The notes under the pieces: generated by a model
The model's input: only the letters and a program-made list of their open reading frames with translations
The model's database searches: none
Told to the model about the DNA's origin: nothing
NCBI GenBank assembly: GCA_026401035.1
Contig: JAPLNR010000034.1
Coordinates: forward strand, 61,912 to 125,911
Direction of reading: 5' to 3'
From: Planctomycetia bacterium
GTDB lineage: Bacteria; Planctomycetota; Planctomycetia; Pirellulales; UBA1268
DNA: 64,000 nucleotides
Program-made: the position numbers and the translations under genes
Shown: piece after piece, positions 45,381 to 55,316 of the stretch
Layout: each line of letters begins with the position of its first letter
Position numbering within the stretch: the first letter of the stretch is position 1

Positions 45381-46358
45381 ATGAATAATTTTGCCCTGAT
45401 CGGTGCGGCCGGATACATCGCGCCGCGGCACATGCAGGCCATTCGTGACACTGGCAATCAACTGGTGGCTGCCGTGGACCCCCACGACTGTGTCGGCCGA
45501 CTCGACGGATATTTCCCCGAGACGCGGTTCTTCACCGAGATCGAGCGATTCGACCGGCATCTGGAAAAACTGCGCCGTGGACCGGAGCATGCCCGCATTC
45601 ACTACGTGAGCATCTGCACGCCCAACTATCTCCACGATGCCCACGTGCGACTCGCCCTCCGCCTGCGGGCGCATGCCGTCTGTGAAAAGCCACTAGTCTT
45701 GAGCCCCTGGAATCTCGACGCCCTGGCGGATCTCGAGGCAGAATACGGCTGCCGTGTTTACACGGTGCTGCAACTGCGACTGATCGAGACGCTCCAGAAC
45801 CTGCGCCAGGCAGTGCGGACGGCCACTTCGGGTCCGCGGCCCGACATCTGTCTGACCTACGTCACCCGGCGGGGCGCCTGGTATGACGTGTCCTGGAAGG
45901 GCGACCCGGCCAAGTCTGGCGGTGCCGCGATGAACATCGGCGTGCATTTTTTCGATCTCCTGCTCTGGATGTTCGGCGACACCGAGCACTCCGAAGTGCA
46001 TCTCCATTCGCCCCGGCGGATGGCCGGCGTGCTCGAGCTCGAACGGGCCCGCGTGCGCTGGTTTCTTTCGGTGGACGGTGATGATCTGCCCGCAGAGGTT
46101 CGTCGCGCGGGCAAGTTTGCCTACCGCTCCATGACGCTCGACGGAGAGGAAGTCGAATTCTCCGATGGATTTACCGACCTGCATACGAAAGCCTACGCGG
46201 AGATCCTTGCCGGCCGGGGTGCCGGGATCGCCGACGCACGACCCGCGATCGAATTGGTCCACACGATCAATGCGACCGACGTGACTCATGGCACGCACCG
46301 TCACCCGCTGCTCGAGAACACCGTTTCCCATGCCGCACCCGCACTCCGCCGCGCCTGA
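45381..46358 (+). CDS. wbpB: UDP-N-acetylglucosaminuronate 3-dehydrogenase (WbpB/WlbA-like)
   Basis: A 325-residue Gfo/Idh/MocA protein that matches WbpB from its first residues ([20 protein letters not shown]). [13 protein letters not shown] carries the catalytic-site Lys, and [20 protein letters not shown] the conserved His. It oxidises C3 of UDP-GlcNAcA, giving the 3-keto substrate for the aminotransferase, and recycles NAD with 2-oxoglutarate in known homologues. The next gene's ATG lies two bases after its stop, so translation is likely coupled. Confidence 0.92.
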   Translation: MNNFALIGAAGYIAPRHMQAIRDTGNQLVAAVDPHDCVGRLDGYFPETRFFTEIERFDRHLEKLRRGPEHARIHYVSICTPNYLHDAHVRLALRLRAHAVCEKPLVLSPWNLDALADLEAEYGCRVYTVLQLRLIETLQNLRQAVRTATSGPRPDICLTYVTRRGAWYDVSWKGDPAKSGGAAMNIGVHFFDLLLWMFGDTEHSEVHLHSPRRMAGVLELERARVRWFLSVDGDDLPAEVRRAGKFAYRSMTLDGEEVEFSDGFTDLHTKAYAEILAGRGAGIADARPAIELVHTINATDVTHGTHRHPLLENTVSHAAPALRRA

Positions 46359-46359
46359 C

Positions 46360-48189
46360 ATGTCCGTCGTACCACCGTCCGACCGTCTGATCGACGTTCG
46401 GGCCGTTGTCCACGAATCGGCGTATGTCGACGCCGACGTGCAGATTGGCCCCGAGACGTGCATCTGGCACTTCAGCCACGTGTTGCCCGGTTCAAGGATC
46501 GGAAGCGGGTGTCGAATCGGCCAGAATGTGGTGATCGGTCCCCGGGTGACGATCGGCAGCAACGTCAAGATCCAGAACAATGTCTCCGTCTACGAAGGCG
46601 TGACGCTCGAAGACGACGTTTTCTGTGGCCCGAGCATGGTCTTCACGAACATCGCGACCCCACGTTCTGCGTTTCCGCGAAACCGACCGGAGGATAACCA
46701 GCCCACGCTCGTGAAGCGTGGCGCGAGCATCGGCGCCAATGCCACGATCGTGTGCGGTTGCACGATCGGCGCACACGCGCTGATCGGCGCCGGGGCAGTG
46801 GTCACCCGCGACGTTCCACCCCACGCCGTGTTCTATGGCAACCCGGCCCGTCACCATGGCTGGGCCTGTGAGTGTGGCGTCGTGTTGCGGTTTGCGGAAC
46901 AGGTCACTGCGTGCGGGGAATGCGGCCGCCGTTATCGGAAACTGGGTGAGGACGCAATCGTATGTGATGCGTCGTCCAGCAGCGCAGCCGATCCGGGGGG
47001 GTCATGGGCTGAAAAGACAGCGGCTACGGAAGTGATCCCGGTCTTCGACGCGGGTTTGCAGTACCAGGAACTACGGCACGAGATTGACGCTGCCATGCAG
47101 ACCGTCGCTGCGGCCGGACACTACATCCTTGGCCCGCAGGTCAAGGCCTTCGAGCAGGAGATGGCGGCGGCGCTTTCGTGCAGCCATGCCATCGGCGTCG
47201 CCAACGGAACCGATGCCCTGCACCTCGCCCTGCGGGCGCTGCGGATCGGTTCCGGAGACGAGGTGATCACGACACCGTTCACGTTCGTCGCGACGACAGA
47301 AGCCATCGGACTGGTCGGCGCCACGCCGGTCTTCGTCGACATTGATCCCCAGACCTATAACATCGATCCCCTCTGCATCGAGGCCGCCATCACCCCCCGC
47401 ACCCGGGCCATCATCCCGGTGCATCTCTACGGCCGGCCCTGCGACATGGATCGCATCATGGCAATAGCGCGGGCCAATGATTTGCACGTCGTCGAAGACT
47501 GTGCACAGGCGCTGGGCGCCACCTACCGAGGCCGGCCCGTTGGTTCGTTCGGCACGGTCGGCTGCCTGAGTTTCTTCCCCAGCAAAAACCTCGGCTGCAT
47601 GGGGGACGGCGGCATGCTCGTGACGAGCGACCCGGAACTGTCTGACCGGATTGAAATGCTCCGGCGGCACGGCGGGAAGGTGAAGTATCACCACGAGGAA
47701 CTTGGCCTCAACAGCAGGCTCGATGAACTGCAGTCCGCCATCCTGCGGGTCAAGTTGCCATACCTGGCCCGCTGGAATGCAGCCCGGCGCGCGATCGCCG
47801 GCCGCTACACGCAAGGGCTCTCCAACATCGCCGCGGCCAACTGCCCGATCCATCTGGATGAAGATCTGGCAGGACACGTGTTCCATCAATACACGCTCCG
47901 GGTGCCCGATCGCGACACACTCACCCGCGACCTGGCGGCTGCCGGAATCTCCACCGCGGTCTACTACCCGGTGCCGCTCCACCTGCAAGGCGTCCATGCC
48001 GGGCTTCCGTATGGGCAGGGCTCTCTGCCGCATGCCGAGCGGGCGGCATCCGAATGCCTCAGCCTGCCGATGTTCCCCGGGCTCACGGCCCTGCAGGTCG
48101 AGCGGGTCGTGGCAGCCTGCCACCGGAGCCTGGAGCCGGCCACGAGGCGGACGGCCACTCCGACCACAAAAAGCTTGCAGGCGGCCTGA
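46360..48189 (+). CDS. Fused N-acetyltransferase (WbpD) and aminotransferase (WbpE)
   Basis: A 609-residue bifunctional protein. Residues ~10-165 are a left-handed beta-helix acetyltransferase ([12 protein letters not shown], then [13 protein letters not shown]) with a short zinc-ribbon-like Cys set at 170, 172, 185 and 188. Residues ~225-600 are a DegT/WbpE PLP aminotransferase with the Schiff-base Lys409 in [15 protein letters not shown]. In Pseudomonas these are two separate proteins: WbpE aminates the C3 ketone and WbpD acetylates the new amine. With wbpA and wbpB the pathway to UDP-GlcNAc(3NAc)A is complete. ATG 46360 is used; ATG 46330, overlapping wbpB, is an alternative. Confidence 0.9.
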   Translation: MSVVPPSDRLIDVRAVVHESAYVDADVQIGPETCIWHFSHVLPGSRIGSGCRIGQNVVIGPRVTIGSNVKIQNNVSVYEGVTLEDDVFCGPSMVFTNIATPRSAFPRNRPEDNQPTLVKRGASIGANATIVCGCTIGAHALIGAGAVVTRDVPPHAVFYGNPARHHGWACECGVVLRFAEQVTACGECGRRYRKLGEDAIVCDASSSSAADPGGSWAEKTAATEVIPVFDAGLQYQELRHEIDAAMQTVAAAGHYILGPQVKAFEQEMAAALSCSHAIGVANGTDALHLALRALRIGSGDEVITTPFTFVATTEAIGLVGATPVFVDIDPQTYNIDPLCIEAAITPRTRAIIPVHLYGRPCDMDRIMAIARANDLHVVEDCAQALGATYRGRPVGSFGTVGCLSFFPSKNLGCMGDGGMLVTSDPELSDRIEMLRRHGGKVKYHHEELGLNSRLDELQSAILRVKLPYLARWNAARRAIAGRYTQGLSNIAAANCPIHLDEDLAGHVFHQYTLRVPDRDTLTRDLAAAGISTAVYYPVPLHLQGVHAGLPYGQGSLPHAERAASECLSLPMFPGLTALQVERVVAACHRSLEPATRRTATPTTKSLQAA

Positions 48190-48197
48190 TCAACAGC

Positions 48198-49394
48198 ATG
48201 CACGTACTCATCCTTCCCTCCTGGTATCCAACCCCGGCAGACCCCGTCAGCGGGGTCTTCTTTCGCGACCAGATCGAAGCCCTCCGGAACCACTCCAACC
48301 TCCGCATCGGCGTCCTGGCTCCGCTTGTGAAGCCCTGGGCCCGATGCGGCACGGTTACGGCTGATCCTCGCGATATTCACGGGGCCGTCACCTTGCGAGC
48401 GGCGACGCGGGCCTGGCTGCCAGGCTGTGTTCCCCATTGGAATGCGCGGGCCTGGCGGCACACGGCGACACGTCTTCTTCACGACTATGTCGAGCGGCAT
48501 GGCTGGCCTGACCTCGTACATGCCCACGCTGCGGTTTACGCAGGCTGGACTGCCCACTGCTGGAAGAAGCAGTTTGGTCTGCCGTATCTCGTCACTGAAC
48601 ACAGTACTGCCTTTGCCCGCCGGGCACTGCACAAGTGGCAATCAGCACTCGCCGCAAAGGCGTTTCAATCAGCCGACGAACGCATCGCTGTCAGCCCCGC
48701 GCTTGCAGCGCACCTCGCAGCGCATTTCGGCGGGGACTGGCAGGTTCTTCCCAATCCTGTGGCCGGGCGTTTTAACCGGCCGGCAATTCCCCGCTACCGA
48801 CCGGGACAGCCGTTTCGCTTTGTTCACCTAGCCGCTTTGACTCCGAAAAAGCGGCAGCAGGACCTGATCGACGCCTTTGCACAAGTGGCGACGCAGACAA
48901 GCATGCCGATGGAATTGGAAATCGGTGGTGATGGCCCGATGAGTGCTGAACTCCGGGCCCACGCCACTCGCACGGCAGCGGCAGACCGGATCACTTTTAC
49001 GGGCCGAGTGGATCCCGCGGCGGTCCCCCAGTTCATGGAGCGTGGCCAGTGCTTCATGCTGACCAGTGCACACGAGACGTTCGGTGTGGTCGTGGCCGAA
49101 GCGCTGTCATGCGGCCTGCCGGTGATCACGACCCGCTGCGGCGGCCCCGAAGGGCTTGTCGGAAAAGACGACGGTGAAGTCGTTTCGCCAGGTGATGTTC
49201 TAGGCCTGGCCGCGGCCATGCAGCGCTGCCTTGCCGCGGCCGATCGATGCGACCATGACGGCATCGCGCACCGCGCACGGCTCCGGTTCTCAGGAGCTGC
49301 AATCGCCCAGAGCACGTTGGCGCTCTACCACCGTCAGCCGCCTCACGTTCCCGCCACCTCCCTGCAGATCCGTCATGCGCTCAGCCACGTCTAG
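48198..49394 (+). CDS. Glycosyltransferase family 4 protein
   Basis: A 398-residue GT-B enzyme. The N-terminal half starts HVLILPSWYPTPADPVSGVFFRDQ; the C-terminal donor domain has FVHLAALTPKKRQQDLIDAF and the EX7E-type HETFGVVVAEALSCGLPVI. It adds one sugar of the repeat unit at the inner face of the membrane; sugar identity is unknown. It starts 8 bases after the wbpD-wbpE fusion and its 3' end overlaps the wzx start by 20 bases. Confidence 0.9.
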   Translation: MHVLILPSWYPTPADPVSGVFFRDQIEALRNHSNLRIGVLAPLVKPWARCGTVTADPRDIHGAVTLRAATRAWLPGCVPHWNARAWRHTATRLLHDYVERHGWPDLVHAHAAVYAGWTAHCWKKQFGLPYLVTEHSTAFARRALHKWQSALAAKAFQSADERIAVSPALAAHLAAHFGGDWQVLPNPVAGRFNRPAIPRYRPGQPFRFVHLAALTPKKRQQDLIDAFAQVATQTSMPMELEIGGDGPMSAELRAHATRTAAADRITFTGRVDPAAVPQFMERGQCFMLTSAHETFGVVVAEALSCGLPVITTRCGGPEGLVGKDDGEVVSPGDVLGLAAAMQRCLAAADRCDHDGIAHRARLRFSGAAIAQSTLALYHRQPPHVPATSLQIRHALSHV

Positions 49395-50844
49395 GCATCG
49401 GTGGAAAGAGCCCGCCGGGGCCCTTCTCGACCTGAGTGACGGCAGCCTAGGACCGCAGTCTGCCAGCATCCAGACTCCAGCCCGGAGCTCCTTGTCGCTC
49501 GACGGCGAGGTCATTGGCAGTTTTGTGGCCCGCGTTTTTGGATTAGTCCTGCAGTTCGCGACAGCCGTCGTTCTCGCGCGGGTGTTGGATCCCGCAGGAT
49601 ACGGCGTCTATGCCTACGCCCTGGCGATCGCCGGACTGCTCACCATTCCCATTCAATGGGGCCTCCCCACGCTCATTGTCCGGGAGGTGTCGGCTCTACG
49701 GCTGGCCAATAACTGGTCCCTCGTGAGAGGGCTCGTGATCCGTGCCCACGAATTCATGCTCGGGGCCTCGGTCCTGATCATGCTCGTCGGGTGGTTCGTG
49801 ATGTCCGAAGCCAGACTGTTTTCTGAGCCCGAGCGGAGCAGTGCAGTCTTCTGCGGCCTGCTGCTCGCGGCGTTCGTCGCATTGCTGGGTCTCGGGACGG
49901 GCTTGCTGCGTGGCCTGCGGCTCACCGCTGAGAGCCAGCTCATCGAGCACGTCCTCCGTCCGAGTCTTTTTCTCGCCGTGATCGCCCTGCTTGCTTGGAC
50001 CATGCCCGTCTCGGGCATATCTCCGGCACGAGTTGTCGCGGCCCTGGCTGCCGCAACCGGAGTTGCCTATCTCGCCTGCCTGTGGCTTTACCGCCGCACG
50101 GCACCCACACACGTTCGCTCGTTGGCACCGACCTACACGACGCGGGCCTGGTTTCGGTCCGCCGGGCCCATGGCGATCACGAGCGCCCTGCTCGTCGTCA
50201 ACACACAGACGGATGTCGTGCTCCTCGGCTTCCTGTCCTCCGATGCTGATGTCGGGTGCTATCGGGTCGCCATCCAACTGGCCTCGCTGCTACTCTTCCT
50301 GCTTGTTCTCTGGAATGCCATCGTGGCAGCGCGGTTCGCGCAGTTGTATGCGGCCAACGATCGGCATCAGCTCCAGGAACTGGTGTCACTGAGCTCGCTG
50401 GTCGTCACGACCTGGGCTGTCGGTGTCTATCTGCTATTTGCCGTCGCCGGCCGCTCGCTGATCACGATGCTTTTTGGCACTGAATACGAGGGGGCCTACG
50501 TGCCGTTGATGATTCTGGGCGCCGGTCAACTCGTCAACGCGGCCGCCGGGCCCGTCGGCCTGCTCCTCACCATGACCGGCCATGAACGGGAAGCCCTCAA
50601 GGGGGTCGCGGCCGCTGCCATCGCCAACATCGCACTGAACCTGGTGCTCATACCCTGGTTTGGCATCCAGGGTGCGGCCACCGCAGCGGCGCTCAGCCTC
50701 GTCATCTGGAATATGTTGCTCTTGCGAAGCGTACGCAGACATCTTGCCATCGAGACCTTCCGCTGGCGTGCCGTGGTCCAGGCATGCGGCGGTTATCTGA
50801 CGATGTTCCGACAGGGTCGGTACCACGAAGGTGGCACCCCATGA
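49375..50844 (+). CDS. wzx: Lipid-linked repeat-unit flippase (Wzx/MATE-like)
   Basis: A 489-residue polytopic protein with about 12-14 transmembrane helices, MviN/Wzx fold: VIGSFVARVFGLVLQFATAVVLAR in the first pair, AGYGVYAYALAIAGL, and GHEREALKGVAAAAIANIALNLVLIP near residue 405. It would move the undecaprenyl-linked repeat unit across the inner membrane. About 38 residues precede TM1. The start at 49375 overlaps the previous gene by 20 bases; its stop overlaps the next ATG (ATGA). Confidence 0.88.
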   Translation: MRSATSRHRWKEPAGALLDLSDGSLGPQSASIQTPARSSLSLDGEVIGSFVARVFGLVLQFATAVVLARVLDPAGYGVYAYALAIAGLLTIPIQWGLPTLIVREVSALRLANNWSLVRGLVIRAHEFMLGASVLIMLVGWFVMSEARLFSEPERSSAVFCGLLLAAFVALLGLGTGLLRGLRLTAESQLIEHVLRPSLFLAVIALLAWTMPVSGISPARVVAALAAATGVAYLACLWLYRRTAPTHVRSLAPTYTTRAWFRSAGPMAITSALLVVNTQTDVVLLGFLSSDADVGCYRVAIQLASLLLFLLVLWNAIVAARFAQLYAANDRHQLQELVSLSSLVVTTWAVGVYLLFAVAGRSLITMLFGTEYEGAYVPLMILGAGQLVNAAAGPVGLLLTMTGHEREALKGVAAAAIANIALNLVLIPWFGIQGAATAAALSLVIWNMLLLRSVRRHLAIETFRWRAVVQACGGYLTMFRQGRYHEGGTP

Positions 50845-52082
50845 GAATTGCCCTGCTCGCCTATCACTTCGCACCGGATCCCGCCATCGGCGCCGTGCGC
50901 CCCACGAACTGGGCCGAGTGGCTGAGCGAAAGCCACGACGTATCCGTCATCACTCGCAAGGGCACCGCGGCGGCCGATGATGGCGTCAGCGCCGCAGTGA
51001 TCCGACCGCGTTCATGGTGCATCGACCTCGTTGACCGTCTCCAGGCAGCCCGTGTCCGTCGGCGCGTGGACAACGCAACCCGGCTGCGACCGCCAGCCCA
51101 GCGGCCGCCGGCAGAGCATTGCCCAACCGGTGCGTTCACGTACCGGCTGCCGTGCCTCTACGACCTGTGGGCACGCGCCGCCTATCGGTCACTCTGTCAG
51201 ATTCGACCCGATGTCGTGATCGCGACGCACAGCCCCTACATCAGCCTCGTCGTGGCCGCCCTGTATGCCTCACGGCACCGCAACACGAAACTCTGGCTCG
51301 ATTTTCGCGATATGTGGACGTATGGGCACACTACTCGAGGCCTGCCGATTCTTTCGACCATCGAACGCGGCATTGAGCGGCGGGCGTTGCGGCAGGCTAC
51401 GGTCGTCACGACGGTCAGCGAGCGACTGTGTGCGACTCTCGCGAGTCGCTCCGGCGTCTGCCAGCCACGGCTCGTCTACAATAGCCCTGCGCCAGCGGGG
51501 GTGATGTTCACCGGCCACCGTCCCTCCGGCCGCCCCCTCACCCTCTGTTACACGGGGAATATTTACCCCTGGCAGGACATCACACCGCTCTTCAGAATGC
51601 TTCGCGAGTTGATGACAACCAGCGGCATCACGCCTGCCGATGTCCGCGTGCAAGTGGCCTCGCGTCTCCCGGGCGACGTGGTTGCGACCGCCGCACGGCT
51701 CGGGGTGTCGGCCTTTCTCGATTACCAGGGCTGCCTATCGCGGCAGGACTGCATCACGATGCAGAGGGAGGCCGATGTGCTCGTTGTCATGGAGTCGGCC
51801 GCGCCGGAGGCGGATGGCGTCCTGACAGGAAAAGTCTTCGAGTATCTGGCGACCACCAAGCCACTGCTCCTGCTCGGGCCCGGACCACAGTCGGAACTCT
51901 ACCGGCTGATCGATCGGCACGACCGACTCATTCTGCTGAAGCAGGTGCGCGACATCGTGAACAGCCGCCAGCTGCCGCCCGCTGGTCGGCCGGTGGACTA
52001 TACCTCGATAGCCCGCAGCCAACTGCTCGACTGTCTCGAATCACTTGCCTCGAAGCCCGGGCTGCATGGACAAGCTGCTTAG
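50841..52082 (+). CDS. Glycosyltransferase (GT4-like)
   Basis: A 413-residue GT-B protein. The N-terminal RIALLAYHFAPDPAIGAVRPTNW and DVVIATHSPYISL, and the C-terminal CYTGNIYPWQDITPLFRML and VLTGKVFEYLATTKPLLLLG, match the GT4/WbuB-type family. It probably adds another sugar of the repeat unit. ATGA overlap with wzx upstream, and a 17-base overlap with the wzy gene downstream, place it firmly in the operon. Confidence 0.87.
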   Translation: MRIALLAYHFAPDPAIGAVRPTNWAEWLSESHDVSVITRKGTAAADDGVSAAVIRPRSWCIDLVDRLQAARVRRRVDNATRLRPPAQRPPAEHCPTGAFTYRLPCLYDLWARAAYRSLCQIRPDVVIATHSPYISLVVAALYASRHRNTKLWLDFRDMWTYGHTTRGLPILSTIERGIERRALRQATVVTTVSERLCATLASRSGVCQPRLVYNSPAPAGVMFTGHRPSGRPLTLCYTGNIYPWQDITPLFRMLRELMTTSGITPADVRVQVASRLPGDVVATAARLGVSAFLDYQGCLSRQDCITMQREADVLVVMESAAPEADGVLTGKVFEYLATTKPLLLLGPGPQSELYRLIDRHDRLILLKQVRDIVNSRQLPPAGRPVDYTSIARSQLLDCLESLASKPGLHGQAA

Positions 52083-53277
52083 CGTCGAAGTGTACGTGGG
52101 CCTGTGCCTTGCATTGGTTCTACAGACCAATTACCGGCTTGAATCCGGTATCGGGGTGGGCGAAATCGGTCTCGCCGTCTTCACTGGCTGCAGCCTCCTG
52201 GCAGCGATCAGGGGGCGACGTGAGCAGGCTGCGGGATCCGAATTCCCCAGAGTCTTCGTGATCTATGTGCTCGGGGGATTGTCCCTGAGCACTGCCGTCA
52301 CGATGTTGATGGGCGAAGTGCATCAACGTGGTGAACTCGGAGAGTGGCGGGACTACGCCGCGTATGCACTCAGTGCCCTGTTCATTTGGAGCCTCTCCCG
52401 CCATCGGCTGAATCTGGAACGCTGCAGCATGGCCTTCCTCATCGCGGCAACGCTGCTGGTGAGCTATCAATATCACTACGGCGGGGCGGAAGCGTGGTAT
52501 GCGACCCGCTTCACCGGCGGCGCAAAGAATCCCAATCAACTCACGCTCTACGCTGTTTGTGGCCTCGTGCTGGCCGTGGCGTTCCTCCGGTCGCCGACGC
52601 TCAAGTGTGCTGCGATCGCCGGATGCGCGGCCGCCGGCTACCTGACACGCTCCGACGCTTTTCTCGCAACGACCGCAGTGATCGTGGCCAGTTATGTCAT
52701 CGCCGTCGCAGTCCCTCCCCGGTTTTTCGTGCCGGCCTGTGCCTGCGGCTCCGGCCTCGCGGCGCTCATCTGGTACAGCTATTCCGGGGTAGCGCTCGAC
52801 TTTCTCCATCAGCGTTGGGCAACCGCCGATGAGGGCGGTCTGCGAATGACGCTCTACGCAAACGGCTTTCAGGCGTGGACGCACAGCTGGTGGACGCTTC
52901 TCGTTGGCAACGGGGCCGGGGTCTTTTCCGGTGAATTCGGTCCGTTCGAAGGCATGGAGGCGCACAACACGCCGATCGACACCCTGACGATCGGCGGAGT
53001 CGTCGGATTTGTGGGCCTCTACTGGGTTTCGGGCCGCGCCACCCTGCGGGCTTATGCAAACAGCCAGCCCCTGCTCTTCGCGTGTACCGCAGGCCTGTTG
53101 GCGCTCTCCTGCTTCCATTTTGTCGGCCGGCATCCGATCTTTTGGTTCACGATTTTGGTCCTCGATTCGCTGCAACGCACCCCGTCGGTCTCCGCCGCTA
53201 CCGCCCCGTCCGGCCCGCAGCGTGCTCCAGATCGAACCGCGCTGACCACCGCCCCTCCTCTGCTCGGTGGTTGCTGA
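52066..53277 (+). CDS. wzy: O-antigen polymerase-like membrane protein (Wzy)
   Basis: A 403-residue polytopic protein with roughly 10-12 transmembrane helices. A periplasmic loop with GGAKNPNQLTLYAVCGL and the later LLVGNGAGVFSGEFG and EAHNTPIDTLTIGGVVGFVGLYW match O-antigen ligase/polymerase proteins. It likely polymerises repeat units in the periplasm. The start at ATG 52066 overlaps the glycosyltransferase by 17 bases. It is separate from the larger Wzy/TPR protein at 35836. Confidence 0.82.
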   Translation: MDKLLSVEVYVGLCLALVLQTNYRLESGIGVGEIGLAVFTGCSLLAAIRGRREQAAGSEFPRVFVIYVLGGLSLSTAVTMLMGEVHQRGELGEWRDYAAYALSALFIWSLSRHRLNLERCSMAFLIAATLLVSYQYHYGGAEAWYATRFTGGAKNPNQLTLYAVCGLVLAVAFLRSPTLKCAAIAGCAAAGYLTRSDAFLATTAVIVASYVIAVAVPPRFFVPACACGSGLAALIWYSYSGVALDFLHQRWATADEGGLRMTLYANGFQAWTHSWWTLLVGNGAGVFSGEFGPFEGMEAHNTPIDTLTIGGVVGFVGLYWVSGRATLRAYANSQPLLFACTAGLLALSCFHFVGRHPIFWFTILVLDSLQRTPSVSAATAPSGPQRAPDRTALTTAPPLLGGC

Positions 53278-53279
53278 CC

Positions 53280-55157
53280 ATGTGCGGCATCGTTGGAGCG
53301 CTGCACGTCGATGGATTCATGCCCGAGGCCCTGCGCCGGGCACTGACGGCGATCCGCCACCGCGGGCCTGACTCGCAGGGCGAGTTTTCCACCCACCGCG
53401 TCGCGTTGGGCATGCGCCGCCTGGCGGTGATCGACGTTGCCGGCGGCCAGCAGCCGGTATTCAACGAGGACCGCACCATAGCCGTGGTTTTCAACGGCGA
53501 AATATACAACTACCGCGAACTGCTGGCCGACCTGCGGAAACGCGGCCATGTCTTTCGATCGGAGTCCGACACCGAGACGCTGGTTCATCTCTACGAGGAG
53601 TGGGGGAGCGACATGTGCTCCCGATTACGGGGCATGTTTGCCTTTGCGATCTGGGATGAGACACAGGGCCGCCTGCTGCTGGCCCGCGATCGATTTGGCA
53701 AGAAGCCGCTCTATCTGTCCCATTTGGGAAATGGCGGGATCGTTTTCGCATCAGAGCTCAAGGCACTTCGACCGCTCCTGCAGGCAGCCGCCATTCCCGA
53801 ACGGATCAACCCGCGGGCGATCTACGACTATCTGTCGCTCGGCTGCATCCCGCAGCCCGAGACGATCTATGACGGGGTCGAGGCTCTCGCACCCGGACAT
53901 TGGCTGTCGGTAACCAGAGCGGGCTGCGAAGCAGGGGCCTACTGGCAGCTGGAAGGCACCGAAGACGCTCAGCCGCCTTCCTATGACTCCGCACAGGTGC
54001 GGACGCGGGAACTCGTTGCCGAGGCCGTGCGCATCCGACTCCGGAGTGACGTGCCGCTGGGGCTGTTTCTGTCGGGCGGGCTCGATTCATCCGTGGTCGC
54101 CTACGAGGCCGCGCGGATCCTGGGATCCGACCTTCAGACCTACACGATCGCGATGGCCGACGGCGGACTGGACGAGTCGCAGATGGCGGCCCGGACGGCA
54201 CGGGCTTTGGGAGTCCGGAATCAGGTTCTGCCGCTCGACGTTGTCCCCATCCAGGAGCTGTTTTCGCTGGTGCAGCACTTTGACCAGCCCTATGCCGATT
54301 CCAGTGCGATTGCCTCCGTGGCAGTCGCGCGGCTGGCACGGCAGCATGTCACGGTCGTTCTCAACGGGGATGGTGGCGACGAGGTCTTCGGTGGGTACCG
54401 CCGGTATGTGGCGGCATCGTGGCATCAGGCCCTGCGTTTTATCCCCCCGGCGCTGGCGGCCGCCGCTGCGGCCTTGTGCAGCAGTGTTTCCGCGGAGCGT
54501 CGTTCACCGCTGGGATTTGCAGCGCGGTTTCTTCGCGGCCTGCCGATGCCAATCGAGCAGCGCTACCTGCACTGGACAAACGACCTGCTCAAGGAAGATC
54601 TCAAGCGGCAGCATTGGCGTGGGCCGGCCGTGCGACCCACGGAGCAATGGCTCGCGACCCTTGTTCCACGCCGGACGACGAGCCTGAAGCAGCAGATGCT
54701 GATGGATATGCGTGTCAATTTGCTGAGCGACCTGCTCGTCAAAATGGATATGGCAACGATGGCGGCGTCCGTCGAGGGCCGCTCCCCCCTGCTTGACCAC
54801 ACGCTCGCCGAGTTCACTCAGACCCTTCCCGACCGCTACCTTGTCCGCGGGAATCGAACAAAATGCCTCCTCCGTGACGCCTACGCCGATCGGCTGCCCG
54901 TGGAGGTGCTCCAGGGGCCGAAACGCGGCTTCGAGGTACCCCTGGGTCGCTGGCTATCGGGCCCGCTTCGGCCCCTCGTGCACGATCTTCTGGGCCGGCC
55001 GAATGCGTTCGTCCGCGATTGGGTCGATGGGGCGTACATCGACCGGTTGCTCAGCGTGCCGTTCCTCAAGACGTGCAATCGGGACGCCCTCGTGTATGCC
55101 CTGCTCGTGCTGGAAATCTGGAGCGAACAGCAAAGCGGGAGCGGCACGGCGTTATGA
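53280..55157 (+). CDS. asnB: Asparagine synthase (glutamine-hydrolysing)
   Basis: A 625-residue two-domain enzyme. The N-terminal Cys2 nucleophile (MCGIVGAL), RHRGPDSQG and FNGEIYNYREL mark the class II glutamine amidotransferase domain; the synthetase domain has the PP-loop FLSGGLDSSVVAYE and LNGDGGDEVFGGYRRY. AsnB-like enzymes occur in many exopolysaccharide clusters, where they may amidate uronic acids rather than make Asn; both are possible here, since this locus makes a uronic acid sugar. It starts two bases after wzy. Confidence 0.93.
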   Translation: MCGIVGALHVDGFMPEALRRALTAIRHRGPDSQGEFSTHRVALGMRRLAVIDVAGGQQPVFNEDRTIAVVFNGEIYNYRELLADLRKRGHVFRSESDTETLVHLYEEWGSDMCSRLRGMFAFAIWDETQGRLLLARDRFGKKPLYLSHLGNGGIVFASELKALRPLLQAAAIPERINPRAIYDYLSLGCIPQPETIYDGVEALAPGHWLSVTRAGCEAGAYWQLEGTEDAQPPSYDSAQVRTRELVAEAVRIRLRSDVPLGLFLSGGLDSSVVAYEAARILGSDLQTYTIAMADGGLDESQMAARTARALGVRNQVLPLDVVPIQELFSLVQHFDQPYADSSAIASVAVARLARQHVTVVLNGDGGDEVFGGYRRYVAASWHQALRFIPPALAAAAAALCSSVSAERRSPLGFAARFLRGLPMPIEQRYLHWTNDLLKEDLKRQHWRGPAVRPTEQWLATLVPRRTTSLKQQMLMDMRVNLLSDLLVKMDMATMAASVEGRSPLLDHTLAEFTQTLPDRYLVRGNRTKCLLRDAYADRLPVEVLQGPKRGFEVPLGRWLSGPLRPLVHDLLGRPNAFVRDWVDGAYIDRLLSVPFLKTCNRDALVYALLVLEIWSEQQSGSGTAL

Positions 55158-55316
55158 ATGCCTTGGACTCAAAAGTCTGGGCACTCTGCGCTGTTCCGGC
55201 CGGCGGCGCGATGAAAAAAGTGGCCACTCACCCGCAAGAACCTCGCAAGTCACCCAGCCCGCACAGTCGATACATCCTGCATCTGATCCGTTCGGATGAC
55301 TTCAGGAACGATATCG

